64,000 nucleotides of DNA from Symsagittifera roscoffensis (taxonomy: Eukaryota > Xenacoelomorpha > Acoela > Convolutidae). The notes under the pieces are model-generated. The model saw only the letters and a program-made list of their open reading frames with translations. It was not told the origin of the DNA and did no database searches. Within the stretch, counting starts at the first letter, position 1. The number at the start of each line of letters is the position of its first letter. Below, in pieces: positions 1 to 10,524 of this stretch. Location: NCBI RefSeq assembly GCF_963678635.1, contig NC_087068.1, positions 56,018,467 to 56,082,466 of the forward strand, given 5' to 3'. A program made the position numbers and the translations under genes.

Positions 1-509
1 GGCAGACATCTTCATTGTGTTTTATGAGGTCCTCTTACTTGAGATCTCGAATCTCGTTCGGCAACTGAAGTTCAGTCTGGAAATAGGGGATGACCACCCA
101 ATAATAGGTCACCTGACAGCCAGCCTATAGTTCCGAGGTATGGACGTGACCATCACGAGCTCCACCAGCAATTCGATGGGACCAAATAACGAAAGAAAGA
201 ACGTGGCTGCGGCCGAAAAACAACTGGAAGCGATGGTATATCGACGACGCAAGAGAGAGGCAGGTAGCCGTTTCTAATCCCAAGGCTAGAGAATGCTACG
301 GAGAAAACGAGGGAGAGTGCCCCATCTCCCGTGAGGCAGATCTGGGAATTTCTTGAGGGACATTTGGAGATAGCCGAGAGTAGGGAGATGAGGGCAGCAA
401 ACGAGGTCACCATTGGAGGATTCTCGAGGGAACATGCAAAAGGTGAGCTGAGGACGAGGAGAGATCACGAGATACTGGAATTCTTGAATCCTTTTGGGAG
501 AAGAGATAT
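1..509. other. Left edge, no confident gene
   Basis: This stretch precedes the first readable segment of the unclassified element. A plus-strand open frame at 331-570 is purine-rich and similar in composition to the element's coding segments, so it may be an eroded upstream part of the same protein. It has no motif I can name and no matching region in the second copy of the element, so it cannot be tested by comparison within the window. Confidence 0.3.
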
Positions 510-1453
510 ATGGCTGGAGTGTTTTGTGCAAAAGAGACCATTTTCGGGGCCTTTGTGCAAGAACTCTTGAACATGCCCATAAGCCTCTTGTTAGCCCTAT
601 ACTTAGTTTACCCGAGATACCTGTTTAACATGGGACCAGCGTATATGTTCAGCCGGGGAGTAGAGACACTTCGAATTGACGGGTATTTGACACTGGTGCT
701 CCTGGTGCCGGACTGAAGACGTTGCTAGTGGAGTATCTTCTGATGCAAAACCGACACATGACCGGCGAGGAGAAGAATCCAAAGACGAGAGATGAATGGA
801 GGGAGGCGAATGGTGGTATCCCTCTGCTGACCGATTCATGTCTGGAAATGAGATCTGACCCAGTGGGAATGATCAGGGGACTAGAGGAGGTCGTGACTTG
901 CATTTACGAACCAGCGGTTACGTATGCCTTACCGGATCCTCTAGTGGCGGCATACAGCAATTCAGTGGTAAACGTGAGCCTAATAAGCGTGTTGGATAGG
1001 ACGGCGTTGAACTGGTGTCGACAAGAGGTGCTGAGGGCACGAATGAGTAATACAATGCTCTTTGGGAAGGGGAAAGATTCCGAGTTGGTAGTGCTCAACT
1101 TCCGGGGGCAACCGCAATGTAGGATGGGGCGAAAGCGTGAAGGCCCCATTGAGACTTATCCCAAGTTCTGGAATCTGAATCCCCTGACGGCGGACGAACA
1201 AGAAATCCGGAGAATCCTCGCGTGGAAAATGAGCTTCGAGTTGGTGAAGAGGGAGCTAGAGGCGACACTAGAGAAAAAAATCCTGCCCGCCACCGTTCCT
1301 GAGTTCCCAACAGTCAGGAGAATGACCCTGGGGATGAATAGCCCCCTGGTGGTCCCATCCCTGTTCGCCAGAGCCACGGTAGAAAAGCAGCAAAGGGAGT
1401 TCACCGATGGCTGGGACCCCCTGTTCATTGGATATACAGCAGCTTACTTGTGA
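510..1453 (+). pseudogene. Unclassified element protein, segment 1 (copy A only)
   Basis: Two consecutive plus-strand open frames, 510-716 and 722-1453, look like one protein broken by a frameshift near 700-722. The second frame is 243 codons, has balanced amino-acid use and contains no transmembrane segment or named motif. The first frame contains a hydrophobic stretch (LLLALYLVYP). The next segment of the same element starts 14 bases after the stop. The segment is absent from copy B, which begins downstream of it. I do not recognise the family. A structural protein of a mobile element or an integrated virus is possible, but that is inference from context only. Confidence 0.45.
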
Positions 1454-1466
1454 TATCTAGATAAAC

Positions 1467-2383
1467 TTGTGGACGACTCAAGCGAAAAAAATGAGAGGCT
1501 CAATGCCTCCAAAATTCAAGGTTCGGGACATCTTGAGATCGCACGATCAAGCGAAATTGGAAAACATGTTACCGATATGGGATGATGGTAGGATGATCGT
1601 AGAAGAAGGGCGCATCGCACTGAAAGACGAGATGAAGTTTGCCACAAGAAAGTACCGGGCGCCTTACGGATTAGAGCAAGTGGAAATGAAACAAGAAGAG
1701 AAAGAGCTGGATGCGGCAGGCTTGTTATATTTGGCTCTGACAGAATACAAGAAGCAAGACCCAGCGACATCCTCATCCCTATTGGTAGGCGCCCCTGGGG
1801 TCAAGAGAAGTGGCCCCATAGAAGACCGATTTAGAGAGATACTTGAGAGAAGGCGAGCCGAGTCAGAAGCGGAAAGCATGGATGAAACTATCAGTGAAAC
1901 AGGAGAGCAAATGGAAGTGGGGAATACGCCTGAGCCGAAACCAGCTGAGGAGGATTTCAACGCCCAGGAACTACTTCAGGACCTGAGCGGAGATGATTGG
2001 GCGGACACGGCCACGCCACCTCTGACCTCAACCCTCGGAAAAACCTGGAATTACCCTTGACCAGCGAAACTTTCAACATGGGAATGATACTCTTGAGTAC
2101 AGAAGAGAGTAAGAAGAACACTTTCGAAGGGAACAAGAGCATGTTTCTGGGGACGCTGGATGAGAAAGCTTGGCGGCAATTCTTGTGTGACTTTAATGAA
2201 GAGACGACGAGTGAGACCACACTACATAACTTCAAGGAAGAAATGTGGAACACGGTGGTCAAGTTCGTGGAACCTGTGTTGATGGGCACCGGGCTGGATG
2301 AAAAAGCAAGAAAAGAGTTACTGAACAAGAACAAGATGGTCAAGTTGAGGGAGACGCGACAGAAGACCAGAGATGATGAATGA
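1467..2383 (+). pseudogene. Unclassified element protein, segment 2, copy A
   Basis: The open frame 1467-2060 is followed by an overlapping frame at 1997-2383, consistent with one protein shifted near 2000-2060. The segment is highly charged (a Lys/Glu-rich stretch near KQEEKELDAAG, then an acidic Ser/Glu-rich linker) and looks largely helical. From about 1694 it aligns with copy B at 5819-6246. Copy B lacks about 260 bases that copy A keeps (about 1973-2233), so the copies decayed independently. In-frame ATGs lie near the start, but the protein may simply continue from segment 1. No family recognised. Confidence 0.5.
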
Positions 2384-2758
2384 AGACCAGAGATGATAAA
2401 GACAGCTCTACTCTGAAACAAAAAACTGATGATAAAATGATTAAATTTGAAGGGGAGGATAAGATTAAGACTAGTAATATGATTTAAAATACTATTATCC
2501 TTAAGGCTCGAGCAGGGAGAGGCAAGAGTTGGAAGGGTCGGACCGGGATAAAGAGGTCGAATCAGTGATGATAGCGGCGACGCCCCCAATTAGAGGTGTG
2601 AAGTCTCGGAAGAGGACGAGAGAGGTAGAGGGATTGAGCAGCCCGTCGGCGGACGCATTCTGAGAAAATTCTGAAGGAGACTGCTCCCATGGTTCTAGCA
2701 TAGAAAACTAGATGAAATACGGAGGTTCTATAACAAGAAATTTGAAGAAGGACATAAT
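2384..2758 (+). pseudogene. Eroded stretch of element between segments, copy A
   Basis: The sequence matches copy B at 6247-6545 and then jumps to the equivalent of 7400. The roughly 850 bases encoding most of the 371-codon frame in copy B are deleted here, between about 2700 and 2705. The part that remains has stops in all plus frames. It carries the Arg/Lys-rich cluster seen better in copy B. Confidence 0.55.
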
Positions 2759-3126
2759 GTGCACCGTAACTTAGCCTCGGCTGGAGAGTACTCGCGACCC
2801 AATAAAAAGGGAGAGTATCAATACGTGTCTGGAGTGATGGGAATAGCATACAACCCCTTCTTGGATTCAGAGGCCGGGAGCGCTCAGAGGAATCACGAAG
2901 TTACAGAGCTATTAAAGTTTTGGACGGAAAAGATAATCGAGATAGACCCAGCAGAAAGAGAGAAGCCGAGCTTGGGCTTGAATCTCGAGAAGATGCCAGA
3001 AGTGAGGAGTGTGCCGAACTCAAATAAAAGAGTCGAATTGAAAATGGGTAACAGAAAGGGCATGCGGTTTACGACTTTAGGAGTGGTTTGGAAGAAGCTT
3101 CGAAAGAACGCAACCTTCGGAGCATC
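2759..3126 (+). pseudogene. Unclassified element protein, segment 4, copy A
   Basis: The segment is nearly identical to copy B at 7457-7789 and includes the hydrophilic motif RPNKKGEYQYVSGVMG. At the position corresponding to the TAG at 7787 in copy B, copy A reads TGG (Trp). Copy A therefore keeps the ancestral reading and the stop in copy B is secondary. After about 3100, copy A jumps over roughly 940 bases that copy B retains. The frame continues open to 3205, but beyond about 3126 it is no longer the aligned protein. Confidence 0.55.
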
Positions 3127-3143
3127 GATATCACACATGGGGA

Positions 3144-3914
3144 ATGCCCGTGCCATTGCCTCGAACAAACGGTGTGGTACTCGGATCACACAAACCTCTG
3201 CCTAATATGGGATGTGGAAGAGATTCGGTCGATCTGATTACCAGATCACAGACAAAAGGTGACACTGTTGGTGGTAAGAAAGATGCTGGCTTTACGATGG
3301 ATCGAAGAAAATGTGACGAAATACCGGGAGTCGAAAACACCAAGGGCAGAATCAATTTACGCTATAGATTACAGCAGGAGACTTGAGTTGTTTGAGACTG
3401 AATGCAAGGTATTCGCCATACCGATGGAAGTCAGGCAGAAGGTTCTTTCCGTGGTTTCGAGCGACGTTGACGTCTTGGCTGTACATGGTGACGAAAGATC
3501 ACATGAAGAAATATCAAAAGGAATATCGACAGTTCCTGGCAGAGATAGGACCGCAAGCCTTCAAGAGACCTCTGCTGACCCATCGAAATGCGTTCACGAC
3601 AGGTTGGAAAAGAGTCGGTAGGGTGTCTAGAGACAATACCAAAGAGAGAATCGATACTGGAGGAGGACTTGGCGAAGAACGTGAGCTTGAGCCTGCTTAG
3701 TTCCTTTTGCTTGAACAGGGAATCGAAAGTGAAAGGTTTACCAAATCAGGCAAAGAGGTTGCAAGAGCAGAGGGAGTGGATGCAATCCTTCGAAAAATTA
3801 AAAGCGTGGGAAGAGATCGTAATCAGTTCCGATGATGAGGAAGCGCTGCTAAGGCAGATCACGGTGTCAAACTCATCAGTTCCTAGCACCTCGAAGGCTA
3901 GGAATACGAAATGA
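3144..3914 (+). pseudogene. Unclassified element protein, C-terminal segments, copy A
   Basis: Overlapping frames 3144-3386, 3259-3621, 3383-3700 and 3588-3914 tile one eroded protein end. Copy A has about 165 bases (around 3140-3310) that copy B lacks. Copy A itself lacks about 19 bases after the codon triplets for IPMEVR. The final frame ends in an acidic Ser patch (VISSDDEEALLRQI) and a basic tail before the TGA at 3912-3914. The matching segment in copy B ends at 9362. The C-terminus is thus supported by both copies, while the function is unknown. Confidence 0.5.
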
Positions 3915-5093
3915 GCAGAGGGCTCAATGTGGGTTTCTTGAGTCTTGAGAGGGAAGGAAAGGGGCTTGAGGGTGAACTCGGATGAAATCTGAGTTCACGA
4001 AAAAGAAATTTTAATCCAACAAGATTTTGTTATTAATATGCTATAATTATTATGTAAATCAAAATGTTGCATGACAATTTCCTGATTGGATAGGACAAAA
4101 GAAATTTCGAATCATTAGCTTGCAGAGCATGAATTAAAGGTGCAGGTGTTTGCAGATTTTGATTGCTGTTTGGCGATAGTGTGACAATTTTACATGGTTG
4201 TGAATTTTGGGGTGTAGGTAAACTTAAGTCTGCTGCAAACTTCTGCAAATAACCACTGGCACTGTATCTTGAGCTACACTTAGAATTCTGGTGATTCACT
4301 GGCAGAGGGCAACACGCGATGAGGACATCGATCTTGAGTCCGGGGAGTATGTGCCAGTCGGTCATATTTGGAACAATGCGAATAACATGATTTTGGGGTC
4401 AAATGGAATTTTTCAAAATTTCGAATTGAACCTGTCATGCTCAAGTTTCTCGCGACAACTGAAAAGATTAGAAAATTAAGATCAGAACGACCGAATTACA
4501 ATCGCGGGAAAGTGGTCAAATTTAGCAGCGGGAAATTGCTCTTTGCAATTTCCGATACTTAATAAGAACGAGAGTAGAGCTGTCCTATCTTGATATAGGA
4601 AACAGAGCGATTACAGAAGAAGAGCGAAGCAATTAATACTAGACCAGAGTGAACCTTCGGTAGAAAGGTAGACAACTGAAGTCTCCCAATGGTTCAGACC
4701 CAAAACTCCATTCTAAAGCTAAAACTTTTTCGATTAGAACTTATTGAGTAAAACTTAATTCCCCATTTATTCTCAAGTCGCTTATTAATTTAGTTACTTC
4801 AAATTCTCGAGTGTGCCGATATGTGAGTACTCAATTTAGTTTTTTTGAGTGTCTTTTATGATTGATATGTTGAGGTAAGGAGAGTTTTATGTTGATCCAT
4901 CTGAAATGAATCAAAGTTCCATTGTCTAACAAAACGTAAGCATACGGACTGTTCCGACCTTGTTTTTAACGGCGTTTGCGTATTTTGGGTATTTTGAGAC
5001 CTAAATATGGGGACGTTTTTAGTTTCTAGAGCGGGGGGTGGGGGGGGGGGGGTATTTTGGTAGTGGCCTTTCAGCTGTAACGGGTTTTTAGTC
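3915..5093. repeat. Noncoding spacer of the duplicated unit, copy A
   Basis: About 1.2 kb separates the plus-strand protein end from the minus-strand Penelope-like frame. It is AT-rich with no convincing ORF and aligns along nearly its whole length with 9363-10524. Near 5035-5053 there is a G-run that copy B lacks. Because it is conserved in both copies, it belongs to the duplicated unit rather than to the target DNA. Confidence 0.65.
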
Positions 5094-5818
5094 TCATGTC
5101 GCAAGTGAACCGAATTGGCTCCGACCGTTCGAGGTAGAAAAACACAAGAGATAGCGTCCCTGAATCTTGAGCCAATGGTTATAGGGCCTATTTTTCTTTA
5201 ACCTCATATGTGACGTAAGTAGGCGACTGTTACAAATTTGTAAATCCAAAAATGCCTGTTTTCCGTTTGTGTTTGGTGTCTCTATTGTGAACTGTAAATT
5301 TGGATGTAGTAAGTTTGCAGCCCGTAGCACTTTTTCAGGATCATCCTTCACTGTTCTCACTATATCGTCAACGTAACCGAGAAATAACTTAGCTTGCTGC
5401 ATTGACTTATTTTTTTCTCTTATCGCGATGCATTTTCTACAGTACCAGACAGACTGTTTCTCTTATATTTCGATACTCATCATCTGATATATCACCGCAT
5501 TTTACGTGATACCAGTTCAAACAGCATTCACATTCTACATCTTTAAATCAGTACGTGACTTTTTTTTGTACTCGGGACATATTCCGTTGAGATCGTTTTC
5601 GGGCAAAAACTTTTCGGGAATATCCCTTGATAGCGCAGTTTCGTACTGTTTGAGCCAAAGATTTGCTAAAATAAGAGATGCCACCATTGCCAAACCATCT
5701 TTCTGAACGTACCATTTTTCAATGCACTTGAAAAGGACTTGAATAACTGCCATGTTCAACACCTCTTCATGGTTTTCCTAGCAATTGAGGGTGGTTCATC
5801 TTGCTCATACAGTTTTCT
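5094..5818 (-). pseudogene. Penelope-like reverse transcriptase fragment, copy A
   Basis: Two minus-strand blocks, about 5094-5402 and 5535-5818, match a Penelope-like RT. The N-terminal block keeps the EKWYVQKDGLAM motif of RT motif 4 and a hydrophobic stretch. The C-terminal block keeps the catalytic YVDD box (LGYVDDIVRT) followed by LQFTIETPN and FLDLQI. Intervening stops show decay. At 5818/5819 the RT sequence is cut and joined directly to the start of the second unit. Penelope-like assignment rests on recognition of these motifs, not on a search. No GIY-YIG endonuclease is visible. Confidence 0.7.
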
Positions 5819-6246
5819 CCAGAAGAGAAAGAGCTGGATGCGGCAGGCTTGTTATATATGGCTCTGACAGAATACAAGAAGCAAGACCCAGCGACACCCT
5901 CACCCCTATCAGTAGGCACCCCTGAGGACAAGAGAAGCGGCCCCATAGAAGACCGATTTAGAGAGATACTTGAGAGAAGGCAAGCCGAGTCAGAAGCGGA
6001 AAGCATGGATGAAACTGTCAGTGAAACAGGAGAGGAAATGGAAGTGGGGAATACCCCTGAGCCGAAACCAGCTGAGTAGGATTTCAACGCCCAGGAACTA
6101 CTCAAGGAAGAAAATTGGAACACGGTGGTCAAGTTCGTGGAATCGGTGTTGATGGGCACCGGGCTGGATGAAAAAGCAAGAAAAGAGTTACCGAACAAGA
6201 TGGTCAAGTTGAGGGAGACGCGACAGAAGACCAGAGATGATGAATG
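5819..6246 (+). pseudogene. Unclassified element protein, segment 2, copy B
   Basis: This frame begins exactly at the tandem junction and matches copy A from 1694. Stop TAG at 6077 interrupts it (Glu codon GAG in copy A). About 260 bases are deleted immediately after, so the frame resumes near KARKEL close to 6175. The segment is Glu/Lys-rich and presumably helical. It is too damaged to be translated as one protein. Confidence 0.5.
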
Positions 6247-6285
6247 TAAAGACAGCTCTAATCTGAAACAAAAACTGATGATAAA

Positions 6286-7401
6286 ATGATTAAAGTTAAA
6301 GGGGAGGATAAGATTAAGACTAGTAATATGATTAGTAGTACTAATATCCTTAAGGCTCGAGCAGGGGGGAGGCAAGAGTTGGAAGGGTCGGACCGGGATA
6401 AAGAGGTCGAATCAGTGATGATAGCGGTCACGCCCCCAAGTAGAGGTGTGAAGTCTCGGAAGAGGAAGAGAGAGGTAGAGGGGTTGAGCAGCACGTCGGT
6501 GGACGCAGTCTTTGAGAAAAATCTAGGGGAGACTGCTCCCATGGTTCTAGCGCGGTGGAAGACAGCAGCCTACAAGGGTAGCTCCGAACCAAGGAAGTTG
6601 GCCGAGGTAGAAAAAGAGATGGTGGTTTCCACAAGTTTGGCAACGGAAGAAGACTTCAGACCCCAGAAGACGAACACGAGGAGGGGTTCGACTAGTGAAC
6701 AGATGTGTGAGGTGGACGTCGGCAAGGAATGGATATCAAGCGAGCATCAGGCTACCGGGAAACAGGTGACCAGTGGCCCTCTTGAGAAGAGTAAGACGAG
6801 GAAAATCGCTCGGCCGTGGTGGGTGGCTCTGGAGACAATGAAGGAACTGAAAGACTGCCTAAAGAAACTCGATCATGGAGTGTCTCGCAAGCGACGCAAT
6901 TGGGCTATCCAGCAAAAGGCCGAGATCAACAAGTTAGAACTGGGCAGCCAACTGAAACAAACTTGGCAGAACTTACTACGGGATTATTTTGAGGAATCGA
7001 TGAGGACACCCTCATCTGCGTTGCCGTTGATAGCAAATCCCTTCGTTAGGACAGCGGGACAGCTGATGTTCGCGTGGAGCCTGGTGGGAATAGAGCTAGA
7101 GACGTTGACCTCACATGACAAGTTGAGGCTGGTCAGCAAGAATCTGGAGATTTATCAGATGCTGACGCAGCACGTCACCAGGGATAATTCAGGCTTGAGT
7201 CTGGCAAGGAGAAAAGATGCTACTTGTTTCTTGAGGTGGATAATGTCCGTGATGACCGACAGTACCAGTACAAGCGTATCAGCAGAGAGCAATCGGAAGC
7301 AGGACAATGGAAAGGAGAATCTCAGCGGTCATTCTGAATGTATACCAGAGTACTGGAACAGAAAAGGAGGATGGCTCCAGGCAGTCTCTAGAGAATCATA
7401 G
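6286..7401 (+). CDS. Unclassified element protein, segment 3, longest intact frame (371 aa)
   Basis: This is the longest uninterrupted reading frame of the unknown element, opening with ATG at 6286. The first 60 residues are polar, with an NLS-like basic cluster (KSRKRKRE) near residues 56-63. The middle is acidic and Ser/Thr-rich. From about residue 180 the sequence becomes folded and helical in character (RPWWVALETMKELKDCL and following). No catalytic motif, zinc finger or transmembrane segment is evident. The equivalent region in copy A was removed by a deletion, so only this copy shows it. The start could be internal to a larger protein. A nuclear or nucleocapsid-like role is speculation based on basic charge only. 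Confidence 0.5.
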   Translation: MIKVKGEDKIKTSNMISSTNILKARAGGRQELEGSDRDKEVESVMIAVTPPSRGVKSRKRKREVEGLSSTSVDAVFEKNLGETAPMVLARWKTAAYKGSSEPRKLAEVEKEMVVSTSLATEEDFRPQKTNTRRGSTSEQMCEVDVGKEWISSEHQATGKQVTSGPLEKSKTRKIARPWWVALETMKELKDCLKKLDHGVSRKRRNWAIQQKAEINKLELGSQLKQTWQNLLRDYFEESMRTPSSALPLIANPFVRTAGQLMFAWSLVGIELETLTSHDKLRLVSKNLEIYQMLTQHVTRDNSGLSLARRKDATCFLRWIMSVMTDSTSTSVSAESNRKQDNGKENLSGHSECIPEYWNRKGGWLQAVSRES

Positions 7402-7456
7402 AAAGCTAGATGAAATACGGAGGTTCTATAACAAGAAATTTTAAGAAGGACATGAT

Positions 7457-8116
7457 GTGCACCGTAACTTAGCAGCGGCTGGAGTATACTCGAGACCCAA
7501 TAAAAAGGGAGAATATCAATACGTGTCTGGAGTGATGGGAATAGCATACAACCCCTTCATGGATTCAGAGGCCGGGAGCGCTCACAGGAATCACGAAGTG
7601 ACAGAGCTATTAAAGTTTTGGACGGAAAAGGTAATCGAGATAGACCCAGCAGAAAGAGAGAAGCCGAGCTTGGGCTTGAATTACGAGAAGATGGCAGAAG
7701 TGAGGAGTGTGCCGCACTCAAATAAAAGAGTCGAACTGAAAATGGGTAATGGAAACGGCATGCTGGTTACGAACTTAGGAGTGGTTTAGAAGTTGCTGAG
7801 ACCCTCCTGGTGCCCACATCCCCACGCAAGACTGATTGAGGAGATCACGGAGCGAGTGAGGCTTGCGCCGACAAAAGACGAGGACCTAGCAACACTGAGT
7901 ATAGTGCACAAGCTGATCTTGCCTCAGATGAAGGAGCCAGGCGAAGCAACGAGCAAGCTAGGATCGGTGAAAAAGATGAAACCGGGTAGTTGTCTTGACC
8001 TGACGTGTGGAAGCGGAGAACACACTTGTGATGGACGATCATGCGTCAGGATACAGTCCTTTCAATCACTTGGTTTGGAGACATCACAGAAAGGGAGAAG
8101 AGTGAAGTACAGGTAG
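7457..8116 (+). pseudogene. Unclassified element protein, segment 4, copy B, one nonsense codon
   Basis: Frames 7457-7789 and 7793-8116 share one phase and are separated only by TAG at 7787-7789, where copy A reads TGG. The downstream half contains a Cys/His cluster, spacing C-x4-C-x4-H-x-C-x4-C (about 7991-8044), that might bind zinc. It then runs into a frameshift near 8041 that passes the reading to the next frame. The upstream half is conserved in copy A at about 90 percent or better by eye. Function unknown. Confidence 0.5.
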
Positions 8117-8682
8117 TGGCTGAATGTTACGCGAATACCACCGTAAACATAGCAACAGCTGCGGGATTTTTCTCAAGAATGTGTAGTCTGCAATCACTGG
8201 AGATGCTGGAGTCTGAGCACCATTTGATGACTGCGTTGAGCGTGGAGTCATGGCCTGGGGTATTGCAAGTAACCCAGAAACACATCAGAGGCTGGAAAGT
8301 TGGTCTTGAGGCGGAGATGGGGTTTGCCATAAGTGAAGCCTATAGTCTGCCATTGAATGCGAAGTCCCTAGTGGGATCAGTGATGGCCAACCTATGTGGT
8401 AGCCACTACCCACTGCACATGGCGATGGTAGAGGTATCCAGCCAGAGGGTGTTAATGGACAAAGCCTTCTCGGTGCCCAAGTGCGTAAGATTGGCTCGAA
8501 TGTCGCATCACTCACACATACTATTGAGAAAGATCCGGGGAACGGTACCGAGGGAACAGAGAGACGACTTGAGTGAAATCTGGGGGGAGGAACTTCTGGG
8601 TTTGGAAGGTGAGAACACGAGTGACCTCGAGAGACAAAATATGATCGAGAAACCGATGAATAGTGCTCTAAACCGAAGATGA
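8041..8682 (+). CDS. Unclassified element protein, segment 5 (213 aa frame)
   Basis: An open frame of 213 codons takes over from the preceding frame by a one-base shift near 8041. The composition is that of a globular protein: mixed hydrophobic helices, several His/Cys residues, and a C-terminal charged helix before the stop at 8680-8682. It is present only in copy B, because copy A has a 940-base deletion here. Since neighbouring segments are in other frames, this is probably part of one long ancestral protein rather than an independent gene. I do not recognise a family. Confidence 0.45.
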   Translation: MRQDTVLSITWFGDITEREKSEVQVVAECYANTTVNIATAAGFFSRMCSLQSLEMLESEHHLMTALSVESWPGVLQVTQKHIRGWKVGLEAEMGFAISEAYSLPLNAKSLVGSVMANLCGSHYPLHMAMVEVSSQRVLMDKAFSVPKCVRLARMSHHSHILLRKIRGTVPREQRDDLSEIWGEELLGLEGENTSDLERQNMIEKPMNSALNRR

Positions 8683-8755
8683 TGGAACTGGAACCTCTCT
8701 TTGAATCTTCGGGAGAACGCAACCTTCGGAGCATGGATATCACACATGTGAAAAT

Positions 8756-9362
8756 GTGACGAAATATCGGGAGTCGAGGACACCAACGGCAGAATCAATA
8801 TACGCATTAGATTACAGCAGGAGACTTGAGTTGTTTGAGACTGCATGCAAGGTATTCGCCATACCGATGGAAGTCAGGCACGTATGGAGCCGCATAAGGT
8901 TCTTTCCGTGGTTTCGAGCGACGTTGACGTCTTGGCTGTGCATGGTGACGAAAGATCACATGAAGAAATATCAAAAGGAATATCGACAGTTCCTGGCAGA
9001 GATAGGACCGCAAGCCTTCAAGAGACCTCTGCTGACCCATCGAAATGCGATCACGACAAGTTGGAAAAGAGTCGGTAGGGTGTCTAGAGACAATACCAAA
9101 GCAAGAGAATGAGGACTTGGCGAAGAACGTGACCTTGAGCCTGCACAATTCCTTTTGCTTGAACAGGGAATCGAAAGTGAAAGGTTTACCAAATCAGGCA
9201 AAGAGGTTGCAGGAGCAGAGGGAGTGGATGCGATCCTTCGAACAATTAAAAGCGTGGGAAGATATCGTAATCAGCTCCGATGATGAGGAAGCGCTGCTAA
9301 GGCAGATCACTGTGTCAAACTCATCAGGGCCTAGCACCTCGAAAGCTAGGATTACGAAATGA
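8756..9362 (+). pseudogene. Unclassified element protein, C-terminal segments, copy B
   Basis: Frames 8756-9112 and 9045-9362 overlap and together match copy A at 3310-3914. Copy B keeps about 19 bases after IPMEVR that copy A lost, so it reads on into a Trp/Arg/Phe-rich stretch (RFFPWFRATLTSWL). A frameshift near 9100 leads to the last frame, which ends with the same acidic patch and basic tail as copy A and a TGA at 9360-9362. Confidence 0.5.
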
Positions 9363-10524
9363 GCAGAGAGCTCAATGTGGGTTTCTTGTATCTTGAGAGG
9401 GAAGGAAAGGGGCTTGAGGGTGAACTCGGATGAAATATGAGTTCACGAAAAGGAAATTTTAACCCAACAAGATATTGTTATTAATATGCTATAATTATTA
9501 TTTAAATCAAAATGTTGCATGACAATTTCCTGATTGGATAGGACAAAAGAAATTTTGAATTATTAGCAAGCAAAGCATGAATTAAAGGTGCAGGTGTTTG
9601 CAGATTTTGATTGCTGTTTAGCGATAGTGTGAGAATTTTGGCGTGTAGGTAAACTTAAGTCTGCTGCAAACTTCTGCAAATAACCACTGGCACTGTATCT
9701 TGAGCTACACTCAGAATTCTGGGGATTCACTGGCAGACGGCAACACGCGATGAGGACATCGATCTTGAGTCCGGGGAGTATGTGCCAGTCGGTCATATTT
9801 GGAAGTTTGACCTTGAGCAATGCGAATAGCATGATTTTGGGGTCAAATGGAATTTTTCAAAATTTCGAATTGAACCTGTCATGCTCAAGTTTCTCGCGAC
9901 AACTGAAAAAATTAGAACATTAAGATCAGAACGACCGATATACAATCGCGGGAAAGTGGTCAAATTTAGCAGCGGGAAATTGCTATTTGCAATTTCCGAT
10001 ACTTAATTAGAACGAGAGTAGAGCTGTCCTATCTTAATATAGGAAACAGGGCGATTACAAAAGAAGAGCGAATCAATTATTACTGGACCAGAGTGAACCT
10101 TCGGTGGAAAGGTAGACAACTGAAGTCTCCCAATGATTCAGACCCAAAACTCAATTCTCAAGCTAAAACTTTTTCGATTAGAACTTATTGTGTAAAACTT
10201 AATTCCCCATTTATTCTCAAGTTGCTTATTAATTTAGTTACCTCAAGTTCTTGAGTGTGCCGATAAGTGAGTACTCAATTTAGTTTTCCTGAGTGTGTTT
10301 TATGATTATTATGTTGAGGTAAGGAGAGTTTTATGTTGATCCATCTGAAATGGATTTAAGTTCCACTGTCTAATAAAAAGTAAGCATACGGACTGTTCCG
10401 ACCCTGTTTTTGACGGCGTTCGCGTATTTTGGGTATTTTGAGGCCTAAATACGGGTACGTTGTTATTTTCTAGAGTGACGGGCTATTTTGGTAGTGGCCT
10501 TTAAGCTGTAACGCGTTTTTAGTC
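9363..10524. repeat. Noncoding spacer of the duplicated unit, copy B
   Basis: This is the counterpart of 3915-5093, with small indels. I see no coding frame, RNA gene or clear promoter in it. It separates the plus-strand protein from the minus-strand RT, so the two coding regions converge on this spacer. Confidence 0.6.

Noticed and set aside
1957-2589. 210-codon minus-strand frame opposite the unknown protein
   Set aside because: Ser/Leu/Phe-rich composition typical of the antisense of a Lys/Glu-rich coding strand. The plus frame is the better candidate in both copies.
5767-6375. 202-codon minus-strand frame across the tandem junction
   Set aside because: It spans the junction of two units and mirrors plus-strand coding sequence, so it cannot be an ancestral gene.
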